From Oleispira sp963851095 (GTDB lineage: Bacteria; Pseudomonadota; Gammaproteobacteria; Pseudomonadales; Oceanobacteraceae), in contig CAWKOX010000007.1 of assembly GCA_963851095.1 (NCBI GenBank), positions 372,001 through 436,000 of the forward strand: a stretch of 64,000 nucleotides of DNA, read 5' to 3'. Shown here piece after piece: positions 16,654 through 25,118 of this stretch. A program made the translations under genes and the position numbers. The notes beneath the pieces were generated by a model. That model did no database searches and was not told where the DNA came from. It was given only the letters and a program-made list of their open reading frames with translations. Numbering within the stretch: the stretch's first letter is position 1; every line of letters begins with the position of its first letter.

Positions 16654-17859
16654 TTACAGGCTTTGTACGAATTGTTTAATTCTTTCGGCGGCTTCTATAC
16701 ATTCATCAACGCTCGCGACTAGGGCTAACCTTACACGGTTTTTACCCGGGTTGATGCCATCGATTGTGCGAGATAAGTAAGACCCTGGTAAAACGGTGAC
16801 GTGCTGTTGAGCAAAAAGTTGCTGAGCAAATAGTTCTTCGTCGAGCTCTGTTTTAGCCCAAAGGTAGAAGCTAGCATCGGTTTGCGTCACTTCAATTTTA
16901 CCGGCCAAGCTAGGATCGTTTAAAATTTCTAGAACCGCTTTAAATTTTAGACTGTACTGACGGCGATTTTCCTTGACGTGTTCTTCATCATTCCAAGCGG
17001 CGATGCTGGCAAGTTGCGTATGAATAGGCATTGCGCAGCCATGGTACGTTCGATAAAGAAGGAAAGGTTGCAATATTTTTGCATCACCTGCGACGAATCC
17101 AGAACGCAGGCCGGGTAAGTTTGAGCGCTTCGATAATGAGTGAAAAACGACACAGCGATCATAATCATGGCGGCCCATACTTTCACAGGCTTCTAATAAA
17201 CCGATTGGGGCTGATTTTTCGTCAACAAAAATTTCTGAGTAACATTCGTCAGACGCAATGACAAAGTCGTGTTTGTCGGCCAGTGTAATTAATTTTTTAA
17301 GGGTTGCTAAATCCAGTACTGCCCCTGTCGGATTACCTGGCGAACAAAGGAATAATAGCTGACACTGCTGCCATACATCATCGCCGACAGCATCAAAGTC
17401 AGGGTTGAAACCATGTTCTTCTAAGCAAGGTAAGAACTGAGGTTGTGCGCCCGCGAGATAAGCGGCGCCTTCATAAATTTGATAAAAAGGATTAGGGCTG
17501 ACGACCAGACCATCTTGAGAGCGATCAATGATCGTCTGAGTAAAAGCAAATATGGCTTCGCGAGTACCGTTTACCGGAAGAATTTGCTGCTCAGCACAAA
17601 TATCGGTTAAGCCAAAGCGCTGACTTAGCCACTGCGCAATGGTTTGACGTAATTCAGGTAAGCCCTTGGTTGTCGGGTAGTTTTCGACCTTGGATATATT
17701 ATCTGTTAGGCACTGCGTTACAAAAACGGGAGCTGGGTGCTTAGGCTCGCCGATAGATAAGGCAATATGCGGCAAGTTTTCATTAGGGCTAACCTGGGCT
17801 TTTAATGCTGTCAGCTTCTCAAAAGGATAAGGCTGTAGCTTTTGTAAATCTGGATTCAT
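16654..17859 (-). CDS. dapC: Succinyldiaminopimelate transaminase
   Basis: PLP-dependent class I aminotransferase of 401 residues for the succinylase branch of lysine/diaminopimelate synthesis. Seen: the family N-terminus (MNPDLQKLQPYPFEKL), substrate site near ALSIGEPKHPAP, PLP contacts in CSPGNPTGAVL and ASDECYSEIF, and the Schiff-base Lys in FHSLSKRSNLPG. The Arg that binds the carboxylate is in NRVRLALV. It feeds both peptidoglycan and lysine. sufE follows on the same transcript. Confidence 0.93.
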   Translation of the reverse strand: MNPDLQKLQPYPFEKLTALKAQVSPNENLPHIALSIGEPKHPAPVFVTQCLTDNISKVENYPTTKGLPELRQTIAQWLSQRFGLTDICAEQQILPVNGTREAIFAFTQTIIDRSQDGLVVSPNPFYQIYEGAAYLAGAQPQFLPCLEEHGFNPDFDAVGDDVWQQCQLLFLCSPGNPTGAVLDLATLKKLITLADKHDFVIASDECYSEIFVDEKSAPIGLLEACESMGRHDYDRCVVFHSLSKRSNLPGLRSGFVAGDAKILQPFLLYRTYHGCAMPIHTQLASIAAWNDEEHVKENRRQYSLKFKAVLEILNDPSLAGKIEVTQTDASFYLWAKTELDEELFAQQLFAQQHVTVLPGSYLSRTIDGINPGKNRVRLALVASVDECIEAAERIKQFVQSL

Positions 17860-18026
17860 TGGGCGACCCTAATTCATTGCAATATATGGTAAAAAACGCG
17901 TCATTATACCTATTATTGAACAGCTTTCAGCTATCGACTTGCTCATTAATACGGCTTAGCTGTTATTATACGAAGAAAGCTATATGAAAAAACTATATTA
18001 AATACGTTGTGCTTCAAGGAGTTCTC

Positions 18027-19862
18027 TTGCCATTCAATCTCGCAAGAATAGGGATATTCATCGTTTGTGCATTTCTATTCAGCCAACAGAGCTTAGTTCA
18101 TGCGACCCAGTCTAAAGTATTGCAGAGTGCTGAAGGCATCTTTGACTTTCAAAGCTGGGATGCTGCGGATGGTGCTGTGCCACTTCAAGGCCGCTGGGCA
18201 TTTCATTGGCAAAAACAGCTCACCCCTCAAGAGTGGAATATACCTGAGGCTACTTGGTTTGATTTACCGGCAACGTGGGATAAGCCCGGAGCAAGTGAAA
18301 AGGTTTATCCGGGTAAAGGTTTTGCAACGTTTACCGCCAAACTGATCAATCTACCTGACGGCATTCGTTGGGGAGCCATTATTCCTGAGCAATCGACCTC
18401 TTTTCGACTTTTTATAAATGATAACTTGGTAGCAGAGGGTGGGATTGCAGGGGTAAGTGCGTCGAGTACCAAGCCTTACTCCGGTAACCAGTATGTCGAA
18501 TTGGGCGAGTTGCCGCCAGTAAGTCAAGTAACTTGGCATGTTTCGAACTTTCATCATGCCAATGGTGGGCCTTGGCAAGCCTTAAGAATAGGGCCGTATC
18601 ATGAATTAGGCTTAGAGTTTACTCGTACCACTTTTGATCAAACGTTGGTTATGGCGTTGGCACTATTAACGTGCTTATTCTTAATGGTTCAGTTTTCAAT
18701 TGATCGTCGTGATAAGGCCTCTGCATTATTAGCGGGTTTTGCCTTGATTATTGCCGTACGAATAGGAATTATCGAGAATCAAGCCTTATATCAGCTGCTT
18801 GGAACCTTGCCTTGGCAGCTGCACGTAAGGTTGCTGTATTTCACAATGCTGACCGCTGCACCAGTGGTTATTTATTGGCAGCATTATATTTTCCCTCAAG
18901 AGTTACCAAGGCGAATAGCAAGGCGAGTTTTTTATGTGTTTATCCCTCCGATCATCTCACTTTTCTTATTGCCGAGTGTTTGGTTTACCGAAATGCTAAT
19001 GCTTTTTCAATTCATGATAACGATGGTCATCGGGTTATATTTTTGGAGCCTATTTAACGTTGTACTGCATAAAAGATCAGGAGGCTATTACATCGTTATC
19101 GGGACATTTTTTCTGACTGTTTGTGCCTTACATGACATGGCGCTGTATTCACAATGGATTCTTGGCGGTACTTGGCTTACTTATGGGCTATTGGGCTTTT
19201 TGTTTTCATTAGCCGCGAACATTTTATATTTGAGAGCCGAACAAAAACAGCAGGTTGAAAGTTTAAGCGAGCAACTGATGAATGCGAATAAACAACTCGA
19301 AGCTAGGGTGGCTCAGCGTACGATTGAATTGGCTGAAAAAGCCGATGCGTTAGAAGAAGCGAATAATAAATTGCAAATATTAGCCAATATTGATGGGCTT
19401 ACAGGAGTATTGAATCGACGAGCATTTGTTGAGCAGCTAGAAATGTTTGCTCGAATAAAACCCAGTGTGGCGTTGATTATGATTGATATTGACCATTTTA
19501 AATTGGTTAATGATACCTATGGACATGGTATAGGCGATCAAGTGTTAAAGCGCTTAGCGAAAGTTTTGCTGGATGCAAAGCGAGGTAATGATCGGGTAGG
19601 TCGTTTTGGTGGAGAAGAATTTATTATCCTGTTACAAGATATCTCGCCCGCAGGATTAGATTCCTACTGTCAGCGCTTATTAAAAGCCATTAGTGATATT
19701 GATTTTTCAGATATTTCAGACTTGTCTGGCATCACTGTAAGTATGGGCGCGACCATGGCAAAATTAGTGGATAAAAAAATAGACCTATTAATTCAACAAG
19801 CTGACGAAGCGATGTATGAAGTGAAGCATAATGGTCGTGATGGCTTTAAATGTTATCAATAG
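18027..19862 (+). CDS. 7TM-DISM diguanylate cyclase
   Basis: Starts most likely at TTG 18027, which has AAGGAG five bases upstream; a GTG at 18009 precedes that site. Signal-like N-terminus, then a periplasmic 7TMR-DISM extracellular domain (about residues 30-200, jelly-roll), seven TM helices (about 205-395), a coiled coil (about 400-445) and a GGDEF domain. The cyclase site is intact: GRFGGEEF, with metal ligands in MIDIDHFKLVNDTYGHG. An RxxD inhibitory site (RGND) lies five residues before GGEEF, so product inhibition is expected. It should make c-di-GMP in response to a carbohydrate-like or other periplasmic ligand, the opposite activity to the EAL protein at 6.8-9.2 kb. Confidence 0.92.
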   Translation: MPFNLARIGIFIVCAFLFSQQSLVHATQSKVLQSAEGIFDFQSWDAADGAVPLQGRWAFHWQKQLTPQEWNIPEATWFDLPATWDKPGASEKVYPGKGFATFTAKLINLPDGIRWGAIIPEQSTSFRLFINDNLVAEGGIAGVSASSTKPYSGNQYVELGELPPVSQVTWHVSNFHHANGGPWQALRIGPYHELGLEFTRTTFDQTLVMALALLTCLFLMVQFSIDRRDKASALLAGFALIIAVRIGIIENQALYQLLGTLPWQLHVRLLYFTMLTAAPVVIYWQHYIFPQELPRRIARRVFYVFIPPIISLFLLPSVWFTEMLMLFQFMITMVIGLYFWSLFNVVLHKRSGGYYIVIGTFFLTVCALHDMALYSQWILGGTWLTYGLLGFLFSLAANILYLRAEQKQQVESLSEQLMNANKQLEARVAQRTIELAEKADALEEANNKLQILANIDGLTGVLNRRAFVEQLEMFARIKPSVALIMIDIDHFKLVNDTYGHGIGDQVLKRLAKVLLDAKRGNDRVGRFGGEEFIILLQDISPAGLDSYCQRLLKAISDIDFSDISDLSGITVSMGATMAKLVDKKIDLLIQQADEAMYEVKHNGRDGFKCYQ

Positions 19863-19924
19863 TTGGGCGGGGTTCTTTTACATTTAATTTATAATTTAAG
19901 GTGAATGACTAGCCTAGATCTAAC

Positions 19925-19958
19925 AGAGTAAAACCGATGCTTAGGCGGGTTTTACTCT
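19925..19958. terminator. Bidirectional terminator between convergent genes
   Basis: AGAGTAAAACC (19925-19935) pairs perfectly with GGTTTTACTCT (19948-19958) around a 12-base loop, between the diguanylate cyclase gene and the leftward haemoglobin gene. Confidence 0.75.
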
Positions 19959-20001
19959 ATAACTTTGCCTTTAAAATATTTTCGTAAAAGCTCACATATG
20001 A

Positions 20002-20424
20002 TTAGTCTTTATTGCGGCTCCGCTCCGCTGGCACATAAAGCTGAGCCATTAAGTAATCACGAAAGTCTTGTCGGTAATCTTGTTTATTAACCGCTACTTG
20101 CATACAGGCCAACCAGGCGTCTCTTTCGGCTGGGCCAATGCTTAGGTGGCGATGAGCAACCGGAATGCGAATAGGGCCATATTTCTCGCTAAACAGTTTA
20201 GGACCACCAAGCCAGCCCGTTAGGAAGCGCGTTAACTTATCACGGGATTCGTCTAAATTGGGACTGTGCATCTCTCGAATGTGCTTTGCTTGAGGTAGCA
20301 CTTCCATAGCATCGTAAAAATCGTCAACCAATTGTTTAATGCCCTCAAATCCTCCCGCCGCATGAAAAGATGTTTCCGCTTCTCCATAACTGGGGGACAT
20401 ATTGGTAGTATCGTTCGTAGTCAT
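20002..20424 (-). CDS. Group II truncated haemoglobin
   Basis: 140 residues, cytoplasmic (no signal). The 2-on-2 globin signature is clear: B10 Tyr in DDFYDAM, TGWLGGPKLFSEKYG, proximal His in VAHRHLSIG, and the group II Trp at G8 in ERDAWL. These proteins bind O2/NO and support NO detoxification or redox protection. Unlike the lipoprotein globin at 5.5 kb it keeps B10 Tyr, so the two should differ in ligand chemistry. It is a single-gene unit. Confidence 0.93.
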   Translation of the reverse strand: MTTNDTTNMSPSYGEAETSFHAAGGFEGIKQLVDDFYDAMEVLPQAKHIREMHSPNLDESRDKLTRFLTGWLGGPKLFSEKYGPIRIPVAHRHLSIGPAERDAWLACMQVAVNKQDYRQDFRDYLMAQLYVPAERSRNKD

Positions 20425-20635
20425 AGAGCCCTCGATTAAGTTTATTGGTTAGCTAATAGATAGGTGAATTTTATCATAGCCTTCTTGACTAAACTTCGTT
20501 ATTAGATGGAACGCTTTGTATCATTGGCAGCGATTGCTAGCAACTATGAAAATCGAGATGTTGCATTAAGCGTAGCCTAGGCAGAAGGTAAGATGGGAGA
20601 AGAGTTAAGGCTGTTGATAACGCCCCGGAAGGGGC

Positions 20636-21160
20636 TTAAAGCTTCTTCTGCTGGTCTGCATAGCTTGCTAAACACTGGCCAGATAAAATGGACAGTAAGC
20701 AATACGCTAAAAACCAGTAAAATCCATCATGAAGCGCTGACTGGAGTTCAGCGGTGGCTTTAGCAGTAAAAAACGCAACTAGGATCGCGACTACAAAGAC
20801 GTCGGCCATCGACCACTTGCTGATGATGGAAATTAACTGCCAGCGCCAGCGCGCCGGTCTGAACCAAGTCCAAAGAATTAATAATCCTTTGGTGACGGGA
20901 ATGATAATACTAAAGGTCACGACCATGAAGCCAACTTCAGCATAACCTGCTTCTTTAAGGCTCAGTACGGTTTCCCATATACTTCGGGTTTCTTCAAAAA
21001 TAGTGCTTTTAAGCCCAAACATGCTGATCGATGCTTTAATCGTCATTATGGGCTCTGTGACACCGGGATACAGAAAAAAGAAACTTAATACGGTCAGGAT
21101 TAGCCCAATACGAGGCAGCCAAGTTGCTTGCTGCCAAGGATTTAGTAGCGTGTTGAGCAT
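20636..21160 (-). CDS. PqiA-like inner-membrane protein
   Basis: 174 residues with four predicted TM helices. The segment SKWSMADVFVVAILVAFF is diagnostic for the PqiA/paraquat-inducible A family, where full-length proteins have two such units. This is therefore a single-unit (half-length) member lacking the zinc-ribbon Cys pairs. It starts directly after the minE stop and is likely the last gene of the min operon. A short GC-rich hairpin (20622-20635) follows its stop. PqiA proteins partner MCE proteins in lipid transport; no MCE gene is nearby. Confidence 0.82.
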   Translation of the reverse strand: MLNTLLNPWQQATWLPRIGLILTVLSFFFLYPGVTEPIMTIKASISMFGLKSTIFEETRSIWETVLSLKEAGYAEVGFMVVTFSIIIPVTKGLLILWTWFRPARWRWQLISIISKWSMADVFVVAILVAFFTAKATAELQSALHDGFYWFLAYCLLSILSGQCLASYADQQKKL

Positions 21161-21412
21161 CTAGTTCTCTGGTAGCATAACGTTAAGCTCAAGCACGGAT
21201 GCTGTACCTTGCTGTTCAAGGTTTACTTGTACTTGATCGTCAGAAATAGCGATGTATTTACGAATAACGGCTAGTAGTTCTTGCTGCAATTCAGGTAAGT
21301 AGTCGGGACCACGGCTATTAATGCGGTCGTGAGCAACCAGTATTTGTAGGCGCTCTTTAGCTATGCTGGCCGTACTAGTACGCTCTTTTCTGAAATAATC
21401 CATTAAGCTCAT
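21161..21412 (-). CDS. minE: Cell division topological specificity factor MinE
   Basis: 83 residues. The N-terminal anti-MinCD helix (AKERLQILVAHDR) and the beta-rich dimerisation part (YLPELQQELLAVIRKYIAI) are intact. MinE displaces MinD from the membrane and drives the pole-to-pole oscillation that places the division septum. It lies two bases downstream of minD. Confidence 0.97.
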   Translation of the reverse strand: MSLMDYFRKERTSTASIAKERLQILVAHDRINSRGPDYLPELQQELLAVIRKYIAISDDQVQVNLEQQGTASVLELNVMLPEN

Positions 21413-21414
21413 AA

Positions 21415-22221
21415 TTAGCCTCCAAAAACACGTTTAAGAAAGCCTTTTTTGGCTTCCACTAAGAAACGGTGAGGTCTATCTTCACCTAGATAACGAGCAA
21501 CGGCATCGTCATAAGCTTGCCCTGCATCACTCTCGTCATCAAGAATCACCGGCACACCTTGGTTAGAAGCTTTCAAGACTGCTTGTGACTCTGGGATAAC
21601 ACCCAAAAGAGGCACGGCTAAAATTTCTTCAACATCTTCAACCGATAGCATTTCGCCATTGGCTACTCGCGTTGGGTTGTAGCGAGTTAGCAATAAATGC
21701 TCTTTTACGCGCTTGCCTTGTTCAGCTAAGCGAGATTTGCTTTGCAATATGCCAAGAATACGATCGCTGTCACGTACAGAAGAGACTTCTGGGTTGGTAA
21801 CAATTATGGCTTCTTCAGCGAAGTAAAGCGCCATTTGAGCGCCTGTTTCAATCCCCGCGGGTGAATCACAAACGATGTAATCGAAATCCTTTGCTAATTC
21901 ATCCAATACTTCTTGAACGGCTTCTTTATTAAGCGCGTCTTTATCGCGTGTTTGTGAAGCTGGTAAAATGTATAAATTATCAAGACGTTTGTCTTTGATT
22001 AAAGCCTGTCTTAAATTCGCTTCTTTATGGATCACGTTAACGAAATCATAAACCACGCGACGTTCACAGCCCATGACAAGATCTAGGTTACGTAAACCTA
22101 CATCGAAGTCGATAACGACGGTGCTGTGTCCTTTCATAGCTAAACCAGCTGCAATAGCAGCACTGGTGGTGGTTTTACCCACGCCTCCTTTACCAGAGGT
22201 TACGACAATTATCTTGGCCAA
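21415..22221 (-). CDS. minD: Septum-site determining ATPase MinD
   Basis: 268 residues; deviant Walker A in SGKGGVGKTTTSAAIA, switch regions in FDVGLRNLDLVMG and CDSPAGIETGA, and a C-terminal amphipathic membrane-targeting helix (KKGFLKRVFGG). Membrane-bound ATP-MinD recruits MinC, which blocks FtsZ assembly near poles. It follows minC after 42 bases in the order hopJ-minC-minD-minE-pqiA-like. Confidence 0.98.
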   Translation of the reverse strand: MAKIIVVTSGKGGVGKTTTSAAIAAGLAMKGHSTVVIDFDVGLRNLDLVMGCERRVVYDFVNVIHKEANLRQALIKDKRLDNLYILPASQTRDKDALNKEAVQEVLDELAKDFDYIVCDSPAGIETGAQMALYFAEEAIIVTNPEVSSVRDSDRILGILQSKSRLAEQGKRVKEHLLLTRYNPTRVANGEMLSVEDVEEILAVPLLGVIPESQAVLKASNQGVPVILDDESDAGQAYDDAVARYLGEDRPHRFLVEAKKGFLKRVFGG

Positions 22222-22263
22222 GGTGAATCTTCCCTTACAAAAAGTTGCAAAACGCAGTATTCA

Positions 22264-23028
22264 TTAAAGCGAGTCTATGTTCAAGCGCCCATCATCAAGT
22301 TGGATGAGGGTGGCTTGCTTAGTATGCTGCTCACTATTTTCAAAAAGTTTATATTCACCAGCAATTGCCACTAATTCGGCTTCAAGCGATAAACAGCTAA
22401 TAGTTGCCTCAGTATCGCCTTTAATGCCGGCTAAAGCACGTCCTCTAAGAGGGCCAAAGATATGAATGCTACCGCCGGCTAATACTTCTGCTCCGGTGCT
22501 TACTAATCCAAAGATCACAAGATCACCTTCGGCGGTCAATTGTTGCCCTGAACGAACCGGAAATTTATGTACGATGGTTTTAGCTCGAGGGCTTGCATTG
22601 ACGATTGGTTCGTTGATGGCGGCTTCTTCAATCGCGACTTCTACAACGGGTGTGCTTTCTATTGCATTGCTTTCGATTGAGGTGCTGTCAGTCGGATTAT
22701 GGGCAGATGGCTTCGCTCTTGCTGGTTTACTATTGCCTTTACCAAAATCTGCCAGTTCAAGTTGCTCTAACAGCTCGAAATGATCTGATTGAGCATTTCT
22801 GACACCGATTGGCAGCATGCCAAATTCATGGACGGTCAAATACAGTGATGGCAGATCAATAGGCTCTTCGAGATCAACAAAATCAAAAATACAAGGAAGG
22901 CGCACAAACATTTTTGGGGCTTGCTTTACTTTTGCTTCTAGCTCTTGCTGTATTTGAGCAAGGTTATTACTTTGTATAAGTAAGGTGGTGATGGGGTTTA
23001 ACCCCGCTTTTAAAATAAACGCGGCCAT
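22264..23028 (-). CDS. minC: Septum-site determining protein MinC
   Basis: 254 residues. The N-terminal FtsZ-inhibitory domain (about 1-110) is joined by a low-complexity linker of about 40 residues (rich in Ser, Thr, Ala, Glu) to the C-terminal beta-helix that binds MinD (VRSGQQLTAEGDLVIFGLV, IHIFGPLRGRALAG). Its ATG overlaps the stop of the upstream hopJ-like gene (TAATG at 23030-23026), suggesting coupled translation. Confidence 0.97.
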   Translation of the reverse strand: MAAFILKAGLNPITTLLIQSNNLAQIQQELEAKVKQAPKMFVRLPCIFDFVDLEEPIDLPSLYLTVHEFGMLPIGVRNAQSDHFELLEQLELADFGKGNSKPARAKPSAHNPTDSTSIESNAIESTPVVEVAIEEAAINEPIVNASPRAKTIVHKFPVRSGQQLTAEGDLVIFGLVSTGAEVLAGGSIHIFGPLRGRALAGIKGDTEATISCLSLEAELVAIAGEYKLFENSEQHTKQATLIQLDDGRLNIDSL

Positions 23029-23387
23029 TAGCTCTCTGCTTTTTTCTCTAATGGAAAATGATCAAAAGTAATATCGGCTAAGCCATCTTTTAATACACGA
23101 CGAAGGTTGTGGTGATTATCGACTTCTGGAGTCGCTAATACATCACGGTAATGTTGGCCAAAACACTGCAGAGCTTGCTGCTGTGTAAGTTCTAATAGCT
23201 GCGCTAAGGCGAATACTTTGCATGAGCCTTGGTTTTGCGTATTGCTATTGATAACGCTACCATTATTAAAGGCACTGGCTGTAAAAGTATAGTGAGCGTC
23301 AATAAACTCTAAAGTGGTTTCAAAAACAAAATCGTTCTGCTGCAGTTGTTGTAAAAATTCGTTTTTAGCTTGTTCAAATTGTGACAT
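23028..23387 (-). CDS. HopJ-family protein
   Basis: 119 residues from the ATG at 23387, which follows GAGGGTG by seven to nine bases; a TTG at 23402 would lie before that site. Family motifs seen: FIDAHYTFTASAFNNGSVIN, NQGSCKVFALAQL, and LATPEVDNHHNLRRVL. The 'type III effector HopJ' label comes from Pseudomonas syringae, but the family is broad among free-living proteobacteria and there is no secretion system here. Its position as first gene of the min operon, with a one-base overlap to minC, suggests a housekeeping role that is not established. Confidence 0.85.
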   Translation of the reverse strand: MSQFEQAKNEFLQQLQQNDFVFETTLEFIDAHYTFTASAFNNGSVINSNTQNQGSCKVFALAQLLELTQQQALQCFGQHYRDVLATPEVDNHHNLRRVLKDGLADITFDHFPLEKKAES

Positions 23388-23512
23388 GGTTAACACCCTC
23401 AAAATATAAAGCTAAGGCTACCATTAGAAGTGCTAAATGTAACGACATAGCCCACGAAAATTAGCTATCTTTAGAGAGTGATAATAAAAATAATTCAAAC
23501 AAGGAAAGCTCT

Positions 23513-23653
23513 ATGTCTGATCTCATGCTGGTAATGGTAATTACTTTTTCTGTGATTGCTGCAGGATACTTCTTATCAATAAGTCGTGCTGATTTTAGCC
23601 GCCATCTGCTGCTTCCAAAAAAAACCAAGAGTAAGGCTAAAGAAACTGTCTAG
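23513..23653 (+). CDS. Small single-pass membrane protein, 46 residues
   Basis: The ATG at 23513 follows AAGGAAAG by four to five bases. The product reads MSDLMLVMVITFSVIAAGYF, then a short polar stretch and a Lys-rich tail (KKTKSKAKE). One TM helix with a positive cytoplasmic tail is expected. It sits alone between the leftward min operon and the adhC gene. I do not recognise a family, but the ribosome site, TM profile and clean stop support a real gene. Confidence 0.55.
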   Translation: MSDLMLVMVITFSVIAAGYFLSISRADFSRHLLLPKKTKSKAKETV

Positions 23654-23950
23654 AATATTCTGGATGGCTCTAACGTTATAATCGCTCAAAGCATCGCGCC
23701 GGTATGAGTCGCTCGTTTAACTCTTTCTGATATCAAGCTGAAGAATAATGTCTTCAGCTTCGAATTCTCTATGCATTAATTTTATAAAACTTCCATAACC
23801 AATGGCTATTTCATAGATAAGTTAATCTAGTTTGTCATTATTGTTACCATACAGTAAAAGTGAATTGCATCATTGATGGATTATCTTCATTCTGCATTGA
23901 GATAGAATACAGACCATAGAAACATTCCAATATTAATTGAGGAGTTACCC
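23654..23950. other. Intergenic region with a perfect hairpin, no gene seen
   Basis: AAGCTGAAGA (23735-23744) pairs exactly with TCTTCAGCTT (23751-23760) around a 6-base loop. No T-run follows, so it is either a weak terminator for the 46-residue gene or a structured RNA element. The remaining 190 bases are AT-rich and should hold the adhC promoter; no FrmR-type operator was recognised. Confidence 0.5.
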
Positions 23951-25084
23951 ATGACAGCACAAGTAATTAAATCTAAAGCTGCCGTAGCTTGGGCGGTAGG
24001 TGAACCACTATCTATGGAGGTGGTTGATGTAATGCCACCTCAAAAAGGCGAAGTGCGCGTAAAAATGATTGCTACCGGTGTTTGTCATACCGACGCATTT
24101 ACGCTTTCAGGTGATGATCCAGAAGGTATCTTCCCTTGTATTTTAGGTCATGAAGGTGGTGGTATTGTTGAGTCCATCGGTGAAGGCGTAACCAGCGTTG
24201 AAGTTGGCGATCACGTTATCCCTCTATATACCCCTGAGTGTGGTGAGTGTAAGTTCTGCAAGTCGGGCAAAACCAACTTATGTCAGAAGATTCGTGAAAC
24301 TCAAGGCAAAGGCTTAATGCCAGACGGTACAACGCGCTTCTCTAAAGACGGTGTTGATATCTTCCATTACATGGGGACGTCAACGTTCAGTGAATACACC
24401 GTATTACCTGAAATTTCGTTAGCGAAAGTCCGCAAAGATGCGCCACTAGAAGAAGTTTGCTTATTGGGCTGCGGTGTGACGACAGGAATGGGCGCGGTCA
24501 TGAATACAGCCAAAGTAGAAGAGGGCGCAGTGGTTGCTATCTTTGGTTTAGGCGGTATTGGTTTATCGGCGGTTATTGGTGCAACGATGGCGAAAGCAAG
24601 CCGCATTATCGCTATTGATATCAATGAAGCTAAATTCGATCTAGCGCGTAAATTAGGCGCAACCGATTGCATCAACCCGAAAGATTATGGTGATAAGCCA
24701 ATCCAAGATGTGATCGTTGAACTAACGGATGGTGGTGTTGATTACTCATTCGAATGTATTGGTAATGTTCACCTAATGCGTAGCGCACTGGAATGCTGTC
24801 ATAAAGGCTGGGGCGAATCAGTGATTATCGGTGTTGCTGGTGCTGGCCAAGAGATTGCTACCCGCCCATTCCAGTTAGTGACAGGTCGAGTCTGGAGAGG
24901 TTCTGCATTCGGTGGTGTTAAAGGCCGTACCGAGCTGCCTGAATATGTGAACCGTTACATGGCCGGTGAGTTTAAGTTAGATGACTTCATTACTCATACT
25001 ATGGGCTTAGAGCAAGTGAACGAAGCCTTTGACTTGATGCATGAGGGTAAGAGCATTCGTAGCGTTATCCATTTTGATAAGTAA
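23951..25084 (+). CDS. frmA: S-(hydroxymethyl)glutathione dehydrogenase / class III alcohol dehydrogenase
   Basis: Zinc-dependent, NAD-linked enzyme of 377 residues that oxidises the glutathione adduct of formaldehyde; also reduces S-nitrosoglutathione in the family. Catalytic zinc ligands: Cys in TGVCHTDAFTLSG, His-Glu in LGHEGGGIVES. The structural zinc Cys set is in CGECKFCKSGKTNLC, and the NAD Rossmann motif in FGLGGIGLSAV. GAGG lies just before the ATG. It is followed 34 bases later by the S-formylglutathione hydrolase gene, completing formaldehyde to formate conversion. No frmR gene precedes it. Confidence 0.97.
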   Translation: MTAQVIKSKAAVAWAVGEPLSMEVVDVMPPQKGEVRVKMIATGVCHTDAFTLSGDDPEGIFPCILGHEGGGIVESIGEGVTSVEVGDHVIPLYTPECGECKFCKSGKTNLCQKIRETQGKGLMPDGTTRFSKDGVDIFHYMGTSTFSEYTVLPEISLAKVRKDAPLEEVCLLGCGVTTGMGAVMNTAKVEEGAVVAIFGLGGIGLSAVIGATMAKASRIIAIDINEAKFDLARKLGATDCINPKDYGDKPIQDVIVELTDGGVDYSFECIGNVHLMRSALECCHKGWGESVIIGVAGAGQEIATRPFQLVTGRVWRGSAFGGVKGRTELPEYVNRYMAGEFKLDDFITHTMGLEQVNEAFDLMHEGKSIRSVIHFDK

Positions 25085-25118
25085 GCGTTAGCCGTTAATA
25101 GAGTAAGAGAATCTGAAC

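Noticed and set aside
23028..23387. HopJ as evidence of type III secretion
   Set aside because: The family is widespread in non-pathogens, and no secretion genes or hrp box are present; it belongs to the min operon.
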